From positions 300,611-364,610 of the forward strand of contig SCFE01000009.1 in the NCBI GenBank assembly GCA_004352715.1: a DNA stretch of 64,000 bases. The letters are read 5' to 3'. The notes below the pieces were generated by a model. The model was not told where the DNA came from. It saw only the letters and a list, made by a program, of their open reading frames with translations, and ran no database searches. The first letter of the stretch is position 1. Every line of letters begins with the position of its first letter. Position numbers and translations under genes: made by a program. The DNA comes from Hofstenia miamia. Lineage: Eukaryota > Xenacoelomorpha > Acoela. Shown in pieces: positions 11,580 through 23,006 of the stretch.

Positions 11580-13440
11580 TCGCTTAGAGTGGTTTTTTCT
11601 CATTAAAACATTGGTGTAAAGAAGTTCTGGAAAACCGAGTCCATTACCGGTCTCGTCTCGATATCGGGTCTTTGGACCTGACATGGAAACGGATTATTAA
11701 GAAAAGAGAGAAGACTAAGATGGCAATCGTACCACCTCTTCAATTTGCTAACCTAAAATATGTCTGTAATACTTCCGCTTAATATGCAATTTGATTATTT
11801 TAATGCATAATATTTGGACATTTAATCTCACTACGAAAAATAGATGAATGGAATCAAGACCAGCTTGAATAGTGACAAGCCTCACGGGACTTGGCGGGGA
11901 AAGAGACTTACAAGTTAAGTGTCGGACGGTATCCGTTTGAGACCTCTGCAGAAATTGTATGGTCTTACAGCTCTCTACTGTAAAGATCTTCATAGGATGT
12001 GCGTGCGTGGCAATACTCACACTATACCAATAGATTTTTCAAGACAAAAAGTATCATTTAAACTTCGCCAAAATATTGGATAATTGTTCATTGTGTGGGA
12101 ACTACTTTGCATCATATGGAAAAATTACCATTTTGCATATATCGTGTGATTTTACGATTTCAATAGACTTCAACAATGAATTTTACAGTGCTCATTGTTG
12201 AGTGAGTGCAAGGCAAGCCAAAGAATTAACTGTATCAATTCTACACTTTCTTGATGAAATATACATGTATATGTTATCTTTCAATGCCATTAGCACTTGT
12301 TTTTTAACGCAACATGTGTGTATAATATGTTTTTATATGATTAAATTTTTAGATTCGAAAACAATATATTAAATTATAGTAGCACATTATTAATCCAAAA
12401 AGACCAACAAGAGAATGTAGAAATTGACAGATAAAAATGCAAAAGCATTGTAATGGACATTGCTTTCTTGGAGGTTCCTTAAGAATAAGAATGGCTTTTT
12501 CTTCATAAAAATTTTCAATACAAAGTTTTTATAAATGCAATCTAGAAATTTTACTTCTATAGTCTTTTTACAGCAAGCGCATAAACTTTCTCAATTTTGT
12601 AAGCAGCTATGAAAACTTCATTGGTGTACTAGTGAATCATTAATGGCTTTTGGATAAAATTATCATACTAGTTAAACCATAACAAACTTTGAACATAACC
12701 TTGATATTTTCAAAAATAAATTTTCTAAGATCTATTTGTCTAACATGTGGATAACTATATATTTATTTAAAATTTGGATAAAATTTTTTTCCATATGCAG
12801 GTCTCACGATTTTTTGTATTTCGGTGGCCTAAAGATAGCGTAAATTCCTTTTAAATTTTGGTTCACCAAACTAATAGATTTACAAAGTAATTTTCAGTAA
12901 TATACATAATATTATAACACGTTAACTGCACAGTTTATTTATATGGATGAAACAACAGTAATATACTTAACAATTATCACTAATTAATATATGCAAGAAT
13001 TTACTAGAAATTAGAGTTGAAACTTAATGCAATTCTTACAAGATTACTATGTTTAGATTCAGTTGATATCTCCATTTAGAATTTTCAGTATTATATGCGG
13101 ATCCCTCACAGGCATGATTTGTTTGCTGTTTTTTGTGTCTACTTGTGAAGAACATTCTCATAAAGTTTTAGTTAAAATTAATGACCGCAAAATAATAAAT
13201 ATATTCTTAGAATATTGGAAATATTTTTATCCTTAAGCAGCCAGGCGTCCGCTTTAAAGGACAAAGCATTTTCCCACATTTGCAAAGAATTCTCCAAGCT
13301 TATTAGAAAATCTTCGGGGCATGGTAGGACTATTGGTGAACATACATTATTGCAATGTTGAAAAGATTAACAAGTTTTCTTTGAAAATTTCGAATTTTTG
13401 AAAAAAAATTCAATTCTCACAATAACTAATGATATATAAT
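11580..13440. other. non-coding stretch with one GGTCTCG-word tract
   Basis: At 11637-11690 the words GAGTCC, CGGTCTCG, TCTCGATATCGGGTC and GGACCTGAC recur. Otherwise nothing recognisable. Confidence 0.35.
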
Positions 13441-14280
13441 TATAAGGTTTTGAGCCCATGGAGGCAACAAAGAACTTTGACGGTTTCTTAATGTGCGCAA
13501 AGATATTCCAAACCCATTGATGCGTGCCGTGCACAAAGGCAGAGCTCGCAGGGGCAAAGGCTGTTTAAGTTTAAACATGGTTTAAGAAAAGCTCTGTGCT
13601 TAAGACAACTAAAAACTTAGTCACATTGACATATTATTTCTCACAAAATACTCTTCATAGTTCATTGATTAAAAATATGTATGCAGATGCATGGATTAAG
13701 AAAAAATGATGCTATTATAATTAATGTTTTGGCAAGCTTCGATTAACAAATAACAAGCTTTTCAAATATGCTGATAAATCCTAATTTAACATCTTATCTA
13801 AATTTTTTTGAAGATTGGTTTGGTAATGATATTTTTTCAATATAAAAAACTTTGCAAGTGAAATTTTTAATATGATGCATGTGCTATTTTAATAGATGTA
13901 AACTTTCCTTGCTAAGCAAAATGCATGGTCTTTTATGGGATTCCTCCCCAAACACACATTAATATACCATCTTTAGATTTCACTATGACTACTGGAAATA
14001 ATATCTACCAAAATATGATGTCTGTATATCCCAATGAATTTTATAGATACGTTTTTATTCTTAACTTTAAAACTTGTAAGAAAATATTTTGAGTTAAGAA
14101 AACATTGGAAATTTAAAATTACAATCACCAGTGCTGCCTAACTGGGTGAAGTTGAAGAAATTTCGACCCGCATATATTTCTGATATTTATAGGTGTATTT
14201 ATATAATATGAAAAATAATACAATCCGTTTTTAGACATAGCTATACGTACTTTTACCGCTATTTATTCAACTAAGTAAAT

Positions 14281-14694
14281 ATGTTTTGGAAACTATTAAA
14301 ATATTTCATTTTCTACATCATTTTTGTAGAAATTAGATTCAATGCTAAGTCACAGAAAACTAACTGTTATACATGCAAGCCATCGATTTGCCAACAAAAT
14401 GATACATTAAAAGTATGCATTCATGAAGAATGTGGAATCTTGACAAATAAGAAGAACAATTCTTGGTCAAAACCTTGTTTAGTTTCTGATGATTTACTTC
14501 TATGCGGTGTTGCTATTAATTGCTATGCCAAAAAATCAGAATGCAAGAATTTATGCTGCCACGAATCAAGTTGCAACAACGATGCAAAGATTCAAAAACG
14601 TTCACCATATGGCGCAAATACTCGCTTAACTGGCATGTTTTATGGCAATTTCTTCCATATATCTTTCAAAGTTATATATCCAACTTCAAAATAA
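14281..14694 (+). CDS. secreted Ly6/uPAR-type three-finger protein, copy 1
   Basis: This intron-less 137-residue reading frame has the layout of a Ly6/uPAR (three-finger) domain protein. An in-frame TAA three codons upstream makes this ATG the first possible start. Residues 1-25 form a hydrophobic signal peptide (MFWKLLKYFIFYIIFVEIRF). The mature part begins with NCYTC, the usual C-x-x-C opening, and closes with NLCCHESSCNN, which fits the family ending CC-x4-CN. There are 12 cysteines, enough for the four or five three-finger disulfides plus one more pair. The hydrophobic C-terminus needed for a GPI anchor is absent; instead about 35 residues follow, starting with a dibasic KR. It is therefore probably secreted, unless a further exon exists. 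Known family roles include receptor modulation and septate-junction assembly; which applies here cannot be told. It shares nothing with the other identified gene. Confidence 0.78.
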   Translation: MFWKLLKYFIFYIIFVEIRFNAKSQKTNCYTCKPSICQQNDTLKVCIHEECGILTNKKNNSWSKPCLVSDDLLLCGVAINCYAKKSECKNLCCHESSCNNDAKIQKRSPYGANTRLTGMFYGNFFHISFKVIYPTSK

Positions 14695-14720
14695 ATCACC
14701 TGATTTAGCATCAATATTTT

Positions 14721-14726
14721 AATAAA
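14721..14726 (+). promoter_or_regulatory. likely polyadenylation signal of the three-finger gene
   Basis: AATAAA lies 27 bp past the stop codon of copy 1. The same hexamer is in copy 2 at 16206-16211, 30 bp before that block ends at the single N. Confidence 0.5.
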
Positions 14727-14937
14727 TACAAAATATAAAAGTTTATGCACATCTAACTATCTACATGTGTATAAATTTGAAATTCATACTAACCTGTAAA
14801 TAATAGGTGTTTTAGTTGTGAGTTTACATATTAAATAAGCCTTTGCTTGGTTGCCTAAATTTACATTAATATTCGAGTTAAGAAAAACAATATATTCTAT
14901 TCCTATGAATAAAAATCAAATTCGTCTATTGCTATAN

Positions 14938-16235
14938 AGCCCATGGAGGCAACAAAGAACTTTGACGGTTTCTTAATGTGCGCAAAGATATTCCAAAGCC
15001 ATTGATGCGTGCCGTGCACAAAGGCAGAGCTCGCAGGGGCAAAGGCTGTTTAAGTTTAAACATGGTTTAAGAAAAGCTCTGTGCTTAAGACAACTAAAAA
15101 CTTAGTCACATTGACATATTATTTCTCACAAAATACTCTTCATAGTTCATTGATTAAAAATATGTATGCAGATGCATGGATTAAGAAAAAATGATGCTAT
15201 TATAATTAATGTTTTGGCAAGCTTCGATTAACAAATAACAAGCTTTTCAAATATGCTGATAAATCCTAATTTAACATCTTATCTAAATTTTTTTGAAGAT
15301 TGGTTTGGTAATGATATTTTTTCAATATAAAAAACTTTGCAAGTGAAATTTTTAATATGATGCATGTGCTATTTTAATAGATGTAAACTTTCCTTGCTAA
15401 GCAAAATGCATGGTCTTTTATGGGATTCCTCCCCAAACACACATTAATATACCATCTTTAGATTTCACTATGACTACTGGAAATAATATCTACCAAAATA
15501 TGATGTCTGTATATCCCAATGAATTTTATAGATACGTTTTTATTCTTAACTTTAAAACTTGTAAGAAAATATTTTGAGTTAAGAAAACATTGGAAATTTA
15601 AAATTACAATCACCAGTGCTGCCTAACTGGGTGAAGTTGAAGAAATTTCGACCCGCATATATTTCTGATATTTATAGGTGTATTTATATAATATGAAAAA
15701 TAATACAATCCGTTTTTAGACATAGCTATACGTACTTTTACCGCTATTTATTCAACTAAGTAAATATGTTTTGGAAACTATTAAAATATTTCATTTTCTA
15801 CATCATTTTTGTAGAAATTAGATTCAATGCTAAGTCACAGAAAACTAACTGTTATACATGCAAGCCATCGATTTGCCAACAAAATGATACATTAAAAGTA
15901 TGCATTCATGAAGAATGTGGAATCTTGACAAATAAGAAGAACAATTCTTGGTCAAAACCTTGTTTAGTTTCTGATGATTTACTTCTATGCGGTGTTGCTA
16001 TTAATTGCTATGCCAAAAAATCAGAATGCAAGAATTTATGCTGCCACGAATCAAGTTGCAACAACGATGCAAAGATTCAAAAACGTTCACCATATGGCGC
16101 AAATACTCGCTTAACTGGCATGTTTTATGGCAATTTCTTCCATATATCTTTCAAAGTTATACATCCAACTTCAAAATAAATCACCTGATTTAGCATCAAT
16201 ATTTTAATAAATACAAAATATAAAAGTTTATGCAC
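14938..16235. repeat. 1.3-kb near-identical block, copy 2, bounded by single Ns
   Basis: This is the second copy of 13453-14750. Both ends coincide exactly with single-N joins (14937, 16236), so neither junction with flanking DNA is actually sequenced. That is the signature of an allelic contig inserted during scaffolding. Confidence 0.95.
15766..16179 (+). CDS. secreted Ly6/uPAR-type three-finger protein, copy 2 (probable haplotype duplicate)
   Basis: This frame is identical to copy 1, 1485 bp downstream, except for one Tyr-to-His change near the C-terminus (VIYPTSK versus VIHPTSK). Signal peptide, 12 cysteines and stop are all intact. The upstream 0.8 kb is also the same apart from one seen substitution. 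The whole 1298-bp block holding it begins directly after the single N at 14937 and ends directly before the single N at 16236, so it is one contig set beside its near-identical partner. It is probably the other allele misplaced as a tandem copy; a very recent true duplication is possible but less likely. Confidence refers to the coding call, not to it being a separate locus. Confidence 0.6.
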   Translation: MFWKLLKYFIFYIIFVEIRFNAKSQKTNCYTCKPSICQQNDTLKVCIHEECGILTNKKNNSWSKPCLVSDDLLLCGVAINCYAKKSECKNLCCHESSCNNDAKIQKRSPYGANTRLTGMFYGNFFHISFKVIHPTSK

Positions 16236-16244
16236 NTTATATAT

Positions 16245-16560
16245 ATATATATCAGGTAAGACGTCAGATGTTACTTTAATTACTGATGAAGCCGTATCAA
16301 TTGATTTTTTCATTGTGTTTTCAACCACTTCTAGTTTACTGCAAATATTTTTCTTGAGGATATCTGAGTAACATTTATTATTTTACATGGAGATATTTCA
16401 TTTCCTCTTTTAAAGACAATAATGATCATCAAGACCCATCTTGAAGTTGTAAGTTTTCGCATTAAATTGACTAGTTAAAGTGTCAGATAATTCTTTTATT
16501 TCTTCAGAAACACGATTGATGTTTTCCTTAATTTTTGTTTAATCTGAAGGTTTAGATGAA
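16245..16560 (-). pseudogene. decayed coding trace, coiled-coil-like
   Basis: The minus strand yields two collinear segments separated by frame breaks, NRVSEEIKELSDTLTSQF and KLEVVENTMKKSIDTAS followed by VIKVTSDVLPDI. Both have heptad-like spacing of hydrophobic and charged residues. No family is recognised; LINE ORF1-type coiled-coil proteins are one possibility. Confidence 0.25.
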
Positions 16561-16569
16561 ACCATTTAG

Positions 16570-18930
16570 TATCATCCACATGTAAACAACTTCTTTGAAA
16601 ATGATTCTACATGATGTAGAGAAAATGTATTATATGATTGCATTTACCAATGGTCTGAAACAACAAAATCATGGTATCAAATTATGACTAAATACATTTA
16701 TATCTTCCTTTTAGTTCATTTCCCTGCGTTTTCCTGCACATTTTTACTGCCTAATACATCTTGTCAGTTCTTCTAATAGCGGATGCACAAAATTATTAAT
16801 TTTTATACCTGTAATTCTCCAGTGGAGAGTTGAGAAAGATGAGAACTGTGCGCATTTTAGACTAGGATAGAAGCAGAAGAAGGACGAATAATGACATGAT
16901 AGAAATTTTAGCGGTGAAGATTAGCTGGGGGAAGAACCACTTGGACAAAAGAACCGAGGTAAGTAGCAAGTGGAAAATATGTAATAACAATAATAATAAC
17001 GTTTTTTAATTTATGATCAATACAGATATTTCATTATTAAATTATTTGGAACGAAAGCTTATAAATTGTCTTCGTTTATCTTCAGATTTAAATAAATCAC
17101 AATCAATTTTCCTGATACTGGGAGACGTACAAGAATTAGGCAGCTCAGCAGGCGCTTATCCAACTTTTTTTAAAAGAACAGTGGTTCGGTGAACATGTTT
17201 GTATTTGAAAATAGTTTTTGAGGTTGATTTATCAATTATTAATCGGGACGCACGATTACAGGTAATTTGCATTCTTTCTATCCAAATAAATTAGAATTAC
17301 AATCCATGCAGATGAAAATCTAATACTGTAGAAATTATATAAGAAAGAATGAGGAGGGTAAGCCATCTAAAGGCAAGATGAGAGAATTTTGCGCAGAGTT
17401 AGTATGCGATCAGGTAGGAGACAGAACGTATGGGACACTAAATGTTGAGTAGGTATTAATGTTTAGAAAAGGAGATAAATTGTATGAACATAAGCCACAA
17501 GTGTAACTGGGTAAGATACTGTGAAATTTCAACATATGGACTACTAATTGACTGCATCAAGGAGACTAGACTTAAGAGTGTTAGATAATTTTAACGTTAG
17601 AACTGTGATAAACATAGAAGTAAGCAAGAACTATAAATCTTGATTATAATTAATAGAAAAAATATAATTTTAATAATGAAAATGTCAATCGCTACGCTGT
17701 CAATGAGCAAAGTTTGTCTTAGCTTGCTACTGACAGTGGTATTCTGTAATAAGTGACGGTTCAGGTGATAGACTGAATTGATACAGCAAATGTATTGTTT
17801 TTAAGGTTCCTTTGGAAATTATTTATCGGTGGACTCGGATAAATTCTGAGATTCATGTACTCGGGTTCGAGCTTGAATTTTTTAAAATGGTTGACATTAA
17901 CCTCATAGTAATAAGCTGAATTTTTTCATTTATAGTACCAGTCCCACATACAAATTTCTCCCATTAAATCGCCTTAGACTTGATAGTTACTTCGAACCCT
18001 ACTTTCTGAAATTTTGCTTTGTAAATCTTGGTTTAGGACTGGCTAGGCCAAAATGTTACAAGAAGCAGGGTTATGCTAGATCATTTTCATAAAAATGGGC
18101 AAGAACAGGGTCGAAAAAATGCGGCCCACTTACAACTCGGATACAATTATAATTGGCATAATCAGACTATATTTCTTATAATACGATTTCTTATTTTTTC
18201 ATTATAATCTGATTAATTTATCTGAGTAGCGTCGTAAAATTTAAAATACCACATACAGATACATACAATACAAATCAATCTATCAATAAATCTACCCGGT
18301 TAGGGATAAATTTTTACAAAAATTCCTATAACGAGTTGTCGTATAATCCATATTGTAACTTGTATACTATCTTATCAATGATTGACTTGTGATATACTTT
18401 TACTTAAAAAAAATTTCATGCTCTTTTCAATGACTTCCAAGTTCAAATAGCGGCATTAATGAATGATTCTTTCAAACGTTTTTTCTATACTTTTCTTTAA
18501 ATTATATTACAGGTTGGTAACTTATTGAAGAGTTTTAAAAATATCAGCATTGTTTTCAATATGATGAACTAACATTGGAAAAGTATTGATCTGGAAGATT
18601 AAAGCTGATATTATTATAGAAAAATATATTAAAAATAAATAATATATCCCATAAAAATAGACCAAAGTAAAATAATGTTCGATAATGAATGTACATTTGA
18701 AATGAAGTCAAGAAAATCATCCAAGAAATGGTACAAAGAATCAAGACTTATATATAGTTCAAAAATTTATTCCCATTAATTGGAAAAATTATCTGATAAA
18801 ATCATTTATGTTGCCTTACTACTAATATTGAGCTTAGTTATTAAATAATCTCACAGAAAGAATAAAACTGTATATTATAAAAAACTTTATATAGGTGTGA
18901 GTACTATCTGTGAAAGAAAACAACAAATTA
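16570..18930. other. region without a recognisable gene
   Basis: Short GGGTTCGAG-type words occur at 17828-17885 and 18040-18145. No exon or element end can be supported. Confidence 0.4.
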
Positions 18931-18989
18931 CAATCTGAAAAAACAATCCTTTGTTTCCATTGGAATACCTAGAAAAATTAAATATTTAC

Positions 18990-19270
18990 AAACATTTTCG
19001 TAAGTAGGAGGTAAAAGTTATAAATGTCAGTTAAAATACATTTGAGAACAAATTCTTACAGAAAGCTGACTTTTAAGAAAAACCATTTAAAGAACTCTTT
19101 TATTAGTTTTTGTATCAAATTTTGGAATGAATTACAAATCAAATTCAGGAGATTTAAATATTTTGATACAAACAAAAGTATCTATTTAAATTACCAACGA
19201 ATTCCCACAACCAAACATAATTATGAATAAAATGATGTTAAAAATAACTGTTATTATTATTAATTATGTA
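18990..19270 (+). pseudogene. LINE 3' end: C-terminal ORF2 remnant and tail
   Basis: An open stretch gives KIHLRTNSYRKLTFKK then NSFISFCIKFWNELQIKFRR and FKYFDTNKSIYL. This matches the extreme C-terminus of jockey/CR1-like LINE ORF2 (R-x-x-x...SF...WN-x-LP...F-K-x-x-L). AATAAA follows the stop directly at about 19229 and leads into a (TTA)n run, as expected for a LINE 3' end. No RT motif was seen upstream, so the copy is 5'-truncated. Confidence 0.6.
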
Positions 19271-19279
19271 TATTATATA

Positions 19280-20370
19280 TTTGTATAACTTAGGTGACTT
19301 ATAAATGCATTGCTATCATTGATATATTTCTATATCTACAGCGAGTTTTCAAACTATCGTATTAAAGAGAATTTCAAAGTTTACAATGATTCAAAAGTTA
19401 TTCTTAACTACTAGACGTTGTCTGCTGTTGAAAGAGTTATTGAGTGTTATTGAGATCAAGAGTTTATCCCAAAACATCGTAATTAATATTTGTAGTCAGC
19501 AAAATGTAAAATTCAGTTTCGCCTTCATTGCTGTGCAACTTATGCATGCTAAAATATGCTGACAATTTTTTGCAATAAAATGCTATAGATTCGATTGATA
19601 CGTGAATCGTTGTATATCACTGAATATGCAGATATCATTGGCATATTGAATTATAATCAGTTGTCGCACGTATGTAGTTGACGTTAGGTTTGTCCATATT
19701 TGGATATATTTGAAAGTCGGCTTTGAACAACCTGATGTGGTGTAGTTTTGCTTAAAATAACTGCAAAAAAATTTCAAAGCGAATTTTAGATCTCCCTTTA
19801 AAAGTGGAATATTTTTACACTAAAAATTGCCATAATTATGGGAATTCGGTAATGCTGTTACCCAATATGAAATGTATTACATTCCATCGTTTTTTCCCAA
19901 CTCAAGGATAAAATGGGCATATTATAGGGGAAAACCCCTAATGAGCATTTTTCTAGGATGCTACTCTTTAAGCATTTTCTTACGCATTGAGCTGTGCAAT
20001 TATATTTTTCACAGGATGATAGAGTCTTGATAAAAAATGAAGCCATTTATAATGGCAAATGCACAGTAATAATTATGCGTTTAAAACAAAAATATGTCTG
20101 CTTAGTTCTTAGCTATAATACTTCTAAATGTTTACAGATGTAGAGTAAAAAAACAAAAGTTCAAATTACATTACGAAATCACACATTAATAAGTGCTAGT
20201 GATTAAAATTTTGCTTATCTGCACTCAAATTCAATTAATATTTAAGAAACTTACCTTCACAGGCTTGATTTTGTCTTAGTGATACTTTCAATGACATAAT
20301 TAGTCTTTGAAAATTCTTAAGAGATTTGATCAATTACATTTTGTTGATTTAGATGCTAATTGAAAAATAA
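19280..20370. other. AT-rich non-coding stretch
   Basis: Nothing recognisable seen on either strand. Confidence 0.4.
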
Positions 20371-20376
20371 TTTATA

Positions 20377-20821
20377 CATTAGAACTCCTCTATAATGAAC
20401 ATCCCTATAATGAACTTCTTCTATAATAAATTCCCTCTGAAATGAACATTCTTCTTCTTCCTCTGTAATGAAGCTTCTCTATTAAAAATTCTACAATAAT
20501 CGAACTTCATGGTGTGATATATCCTGGTTTATTTAGAATTGCTATATATAATTAAATATGCAATAATTTTATTTTTTCAGATGTTATAAATGTAATTATT
20601 TTATGTACTAAACATTTTGTTTTATATGTTGATATCTGTAAATGTAGCAAATATACACTAACAATATGTACAATATTTTGTTATATTGTAGTTACCCTGA
20701 TCACAGCGTTTGCTTTATACTTGCAATAATACAAGAGTAACTGAAGTATTTTTTTCATCCTCAATAATGAACTAATCCTCTATAGTAACCAACAGCAATT
20801 CACTATAGAGGAGTTCTACTG
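20377..20821. mobile_element. pogo/Tigger-type MITE (445 bp)
   Basis: The left end CATTAGAACTCCTCTATAAT and the right end, read inward as CAGTAGAACTCCTCTATAGT, are inverted repeats with two mismatches in 20. They are flanked by TA dinucleotides (20375-20376 and 20822-20823), the target duplication of this superfamily. CAGT-AGAAC-CTC-TATA is the typical pogo/Tigger terminus. Inside the left end CTCTATAATGAAC-like words are reiterated. There is no transposase frame, so it is non-autonomous. Confidence 0.88.
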
Positions 20822-20829
20822 TATTTGGC

Positions 20830-21355
20830 AACAGAGGATTCTTCTAGTTACTGCAATTTTGAGAGAAATATTCATCGCTGCTTTTGAGGCGAAGCTAAAA
20901 TTCAACCGAATTGAAAATTTTTTTGCACAATGATTTTTAAGCAAAACTGCGCCACATGAGGTTTTCCAAACATAACTTATCAAAAATGACCACAAAATGG
21001 ACAACTCTAAGAGTTGACGTATATACTGAAAAGAAACTGAATTAGAACTGTTCCTTGAGGTATTCCATTGCTTTTAGGTAGCCAATATGAAAATAAATTA
21101 TTTACATTGACTCCCTGTTATCTATGCTACCAATAACTAGGTATCATCTTCCTTTCGCAAGAAAATCCCACATAGGACAGTATTTTATTAATATGCAGTG
21201 ATTACTAGAAACAAAAGTATTAGAAAGATCTCAACAGGCAACTACTACAAATATATTTGCGTTCATTAATGATCTCATATCTCTATTTTTCTGTAGCATT
21301 TAAAATGCATCAGCAGTTGACAATAGATTATAGTTATCTAAATGTAATGTTTTTC
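20830..21355. other. non-coding stretch
   Basis: Nothing recognisable seen. Confidence 0.4.
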
Positions 21356-21360
21356 GATCA

Positions 21361-21548
21361 CAGCTCCGGATCCAGACATTTCAAGTAGGTTGGGAAAAGG
21401 GGCCACATCAAAATTCGCAGTATTGGCGCCTCATTTATATCAATCACGATAATTTTAGGGTACTAATTTAAAACTTAAGCCAACCAAATATGCTTTGCTT
21501 GGAATAATATTACTATGTACATTATATTCGTATCTGGATCCGTCCCTG
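21361..21548. mobile_element. probable short hAT-type MITE (188 bp)
   Basis: The left end CAGCTCCGGATCCAGACAT and the right end, read inward as CAGGGACGGATCCAGATAC, share 14 of 19 positions including CGGATCCAGA. The terminus resembles common hAT ends (CAG-G-GGCGGATCCAG). No 8-bp target duplication could be found, so the call is moderate. Confidence 0.55.
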
Positions 21549-21559
21549 CACAATTTTTC

Positions 21560-22810
21560 AGAAAAATTTCTGAGAAGATCGGATTGATTATGACAAGTGA
21601 CGGATTGTTTTATTCAAAATTAGGGGTAATATGAGAAAGCTTTAGATAATCCGGCAAGTAATTGCTACTATTCATTTATTAAGGAAGTGACTATAATACA
21701 GTATTTTAAGTATCAAAGAAAACATTTTTGAGGACCCACTTAATTTGTGAGACGTAAGTTTAAAAATTGCTTTTTGAGTACCAATCCTTGTTGCAAAACA
21801 ATATTTAAGTTTAATACTTATTACTAATTTACTTTCCTCCATAACGACTGGGCCATTTTAAATTTCAAAGTTCAAGAAGCATCAAAAAGCATAATAGCTG
21901 TCTACCTTAAGTATTTTTAGTATCCTCAATGTAATTAAGATGAGATTTTTTTGAGATATATGATAATTTAAGTGAATGATTAAATATATCTTCGATAGTT
22001 AATTTAGCGCGTGGGACAACACTAATATTTTCAGCAACCAAAATACCGGTGAACAAATATTTGGCTAATTTTTCTGAAAGTACGTTCATTGAGGTTATTT
22101 AGAAAGGGTTTTGCAATTCATTTTTTTTAATTTCAGTCACTATATATAATCTATGTAAGCAAACTTTCCAAATTCATCCCTTTATCCTGCAGTAAGATCC
22201 TTCACATTTCAATAGTTTAGCAAATGCAATAAATAAGCTAATATAACTTTACGGTTTTTTCAATTGCTTCAGAATAACACTGCTAAACACTTGCAATATC
22301 TATGAAAAAACAGGATGCAACAAGCCTTTGGTAAAAAAATAGTGATAGAAAAGCTATGTAATTACTGAAACATTCTGACAAAGTAGTATCTCATTATACC
22401 ATGTTAATGCAATGCATTACATAATAATACGATTCAGCGATCAGAAATGCGAAGCTCTTAAATGCTCTGTCATATTTAGGTACTAAAATTGGTTCTAATA
22501 TTAATTAACAATCATTTCATTGATGCTCAAAGCAAAATAATGTTAATCTACTTTTGTTGTACAGCAGCATGCCATCTTGCGACTGATGTTTATTGATGCT
22601 TAAGCGAATCTATAAAATTGTGTATATCAAGTTTGATAATTTGACAATCAAGAACTTGATATGCAGCTGCAACACATTTTAAAAATGACATTTAAATCAA
22701 ATAGGCCAATACATATACGACAAAAAAGTCAACCTCAATTTTGATCTTAATATGCATTGGCATGTGCATGAACATGTATGTATATATGCAAGCATAAGTA
22801 AAAATCTAGC
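21560..22810. other. non-coding stretch
   Basis: No gene seen. Nested near-palindromes (ATCAAGTTTGATAA and ATCAAGAACTTGAT) lie at about 22627-22662. Confidence 0.35.
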
Positions 22811-22814
22811 GTAA

Positions 22815-22820
22815 TTTATT
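22815..22820 (-). promoter_or_regulatory. likely polyadenylation signal of the DSL ligand gene
   Basis: The minus strand reads AATAAA here (plus-strand TTTATT), about 187 bp beyond the TAA stop of the DSL gene. It is the first canonical hexamer I find downstream of the stop, giving a short 3' UTR. In such AT-rich DNA chance hexamers are common, so this is only positional support. Confidence 0.4.
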
Positions 22821-23006
22821 TTAAATACCTTATACAAAATTAGTATTATAAATTGATTATCCTTACGAAATTAGTACAAAAATATTTACAGAGATATTTA
22901 CAATTCGGAAAATAAAGTCATTTCTGAAAAATTGACAATATCAAAACTTAAACAAATACTGCACGTGGCTTATCATTGATATAAAGGTTTTAAATAAAAA
23001 ATGAAT

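Larger units (their letters stand above)
13453..14750. repeat. 1.3-kb near-identical block, copy 1
   Basis: The block runs from AGCCCATGGAGGC to TTTATGCAC and is matched base for base at 14938-16235, with two substitutions noticed (C/G near the start and T/C in the gene). It contains the three-finger protein gene and about 0.8 kb of upstream sequence. Confidence 0.95.
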
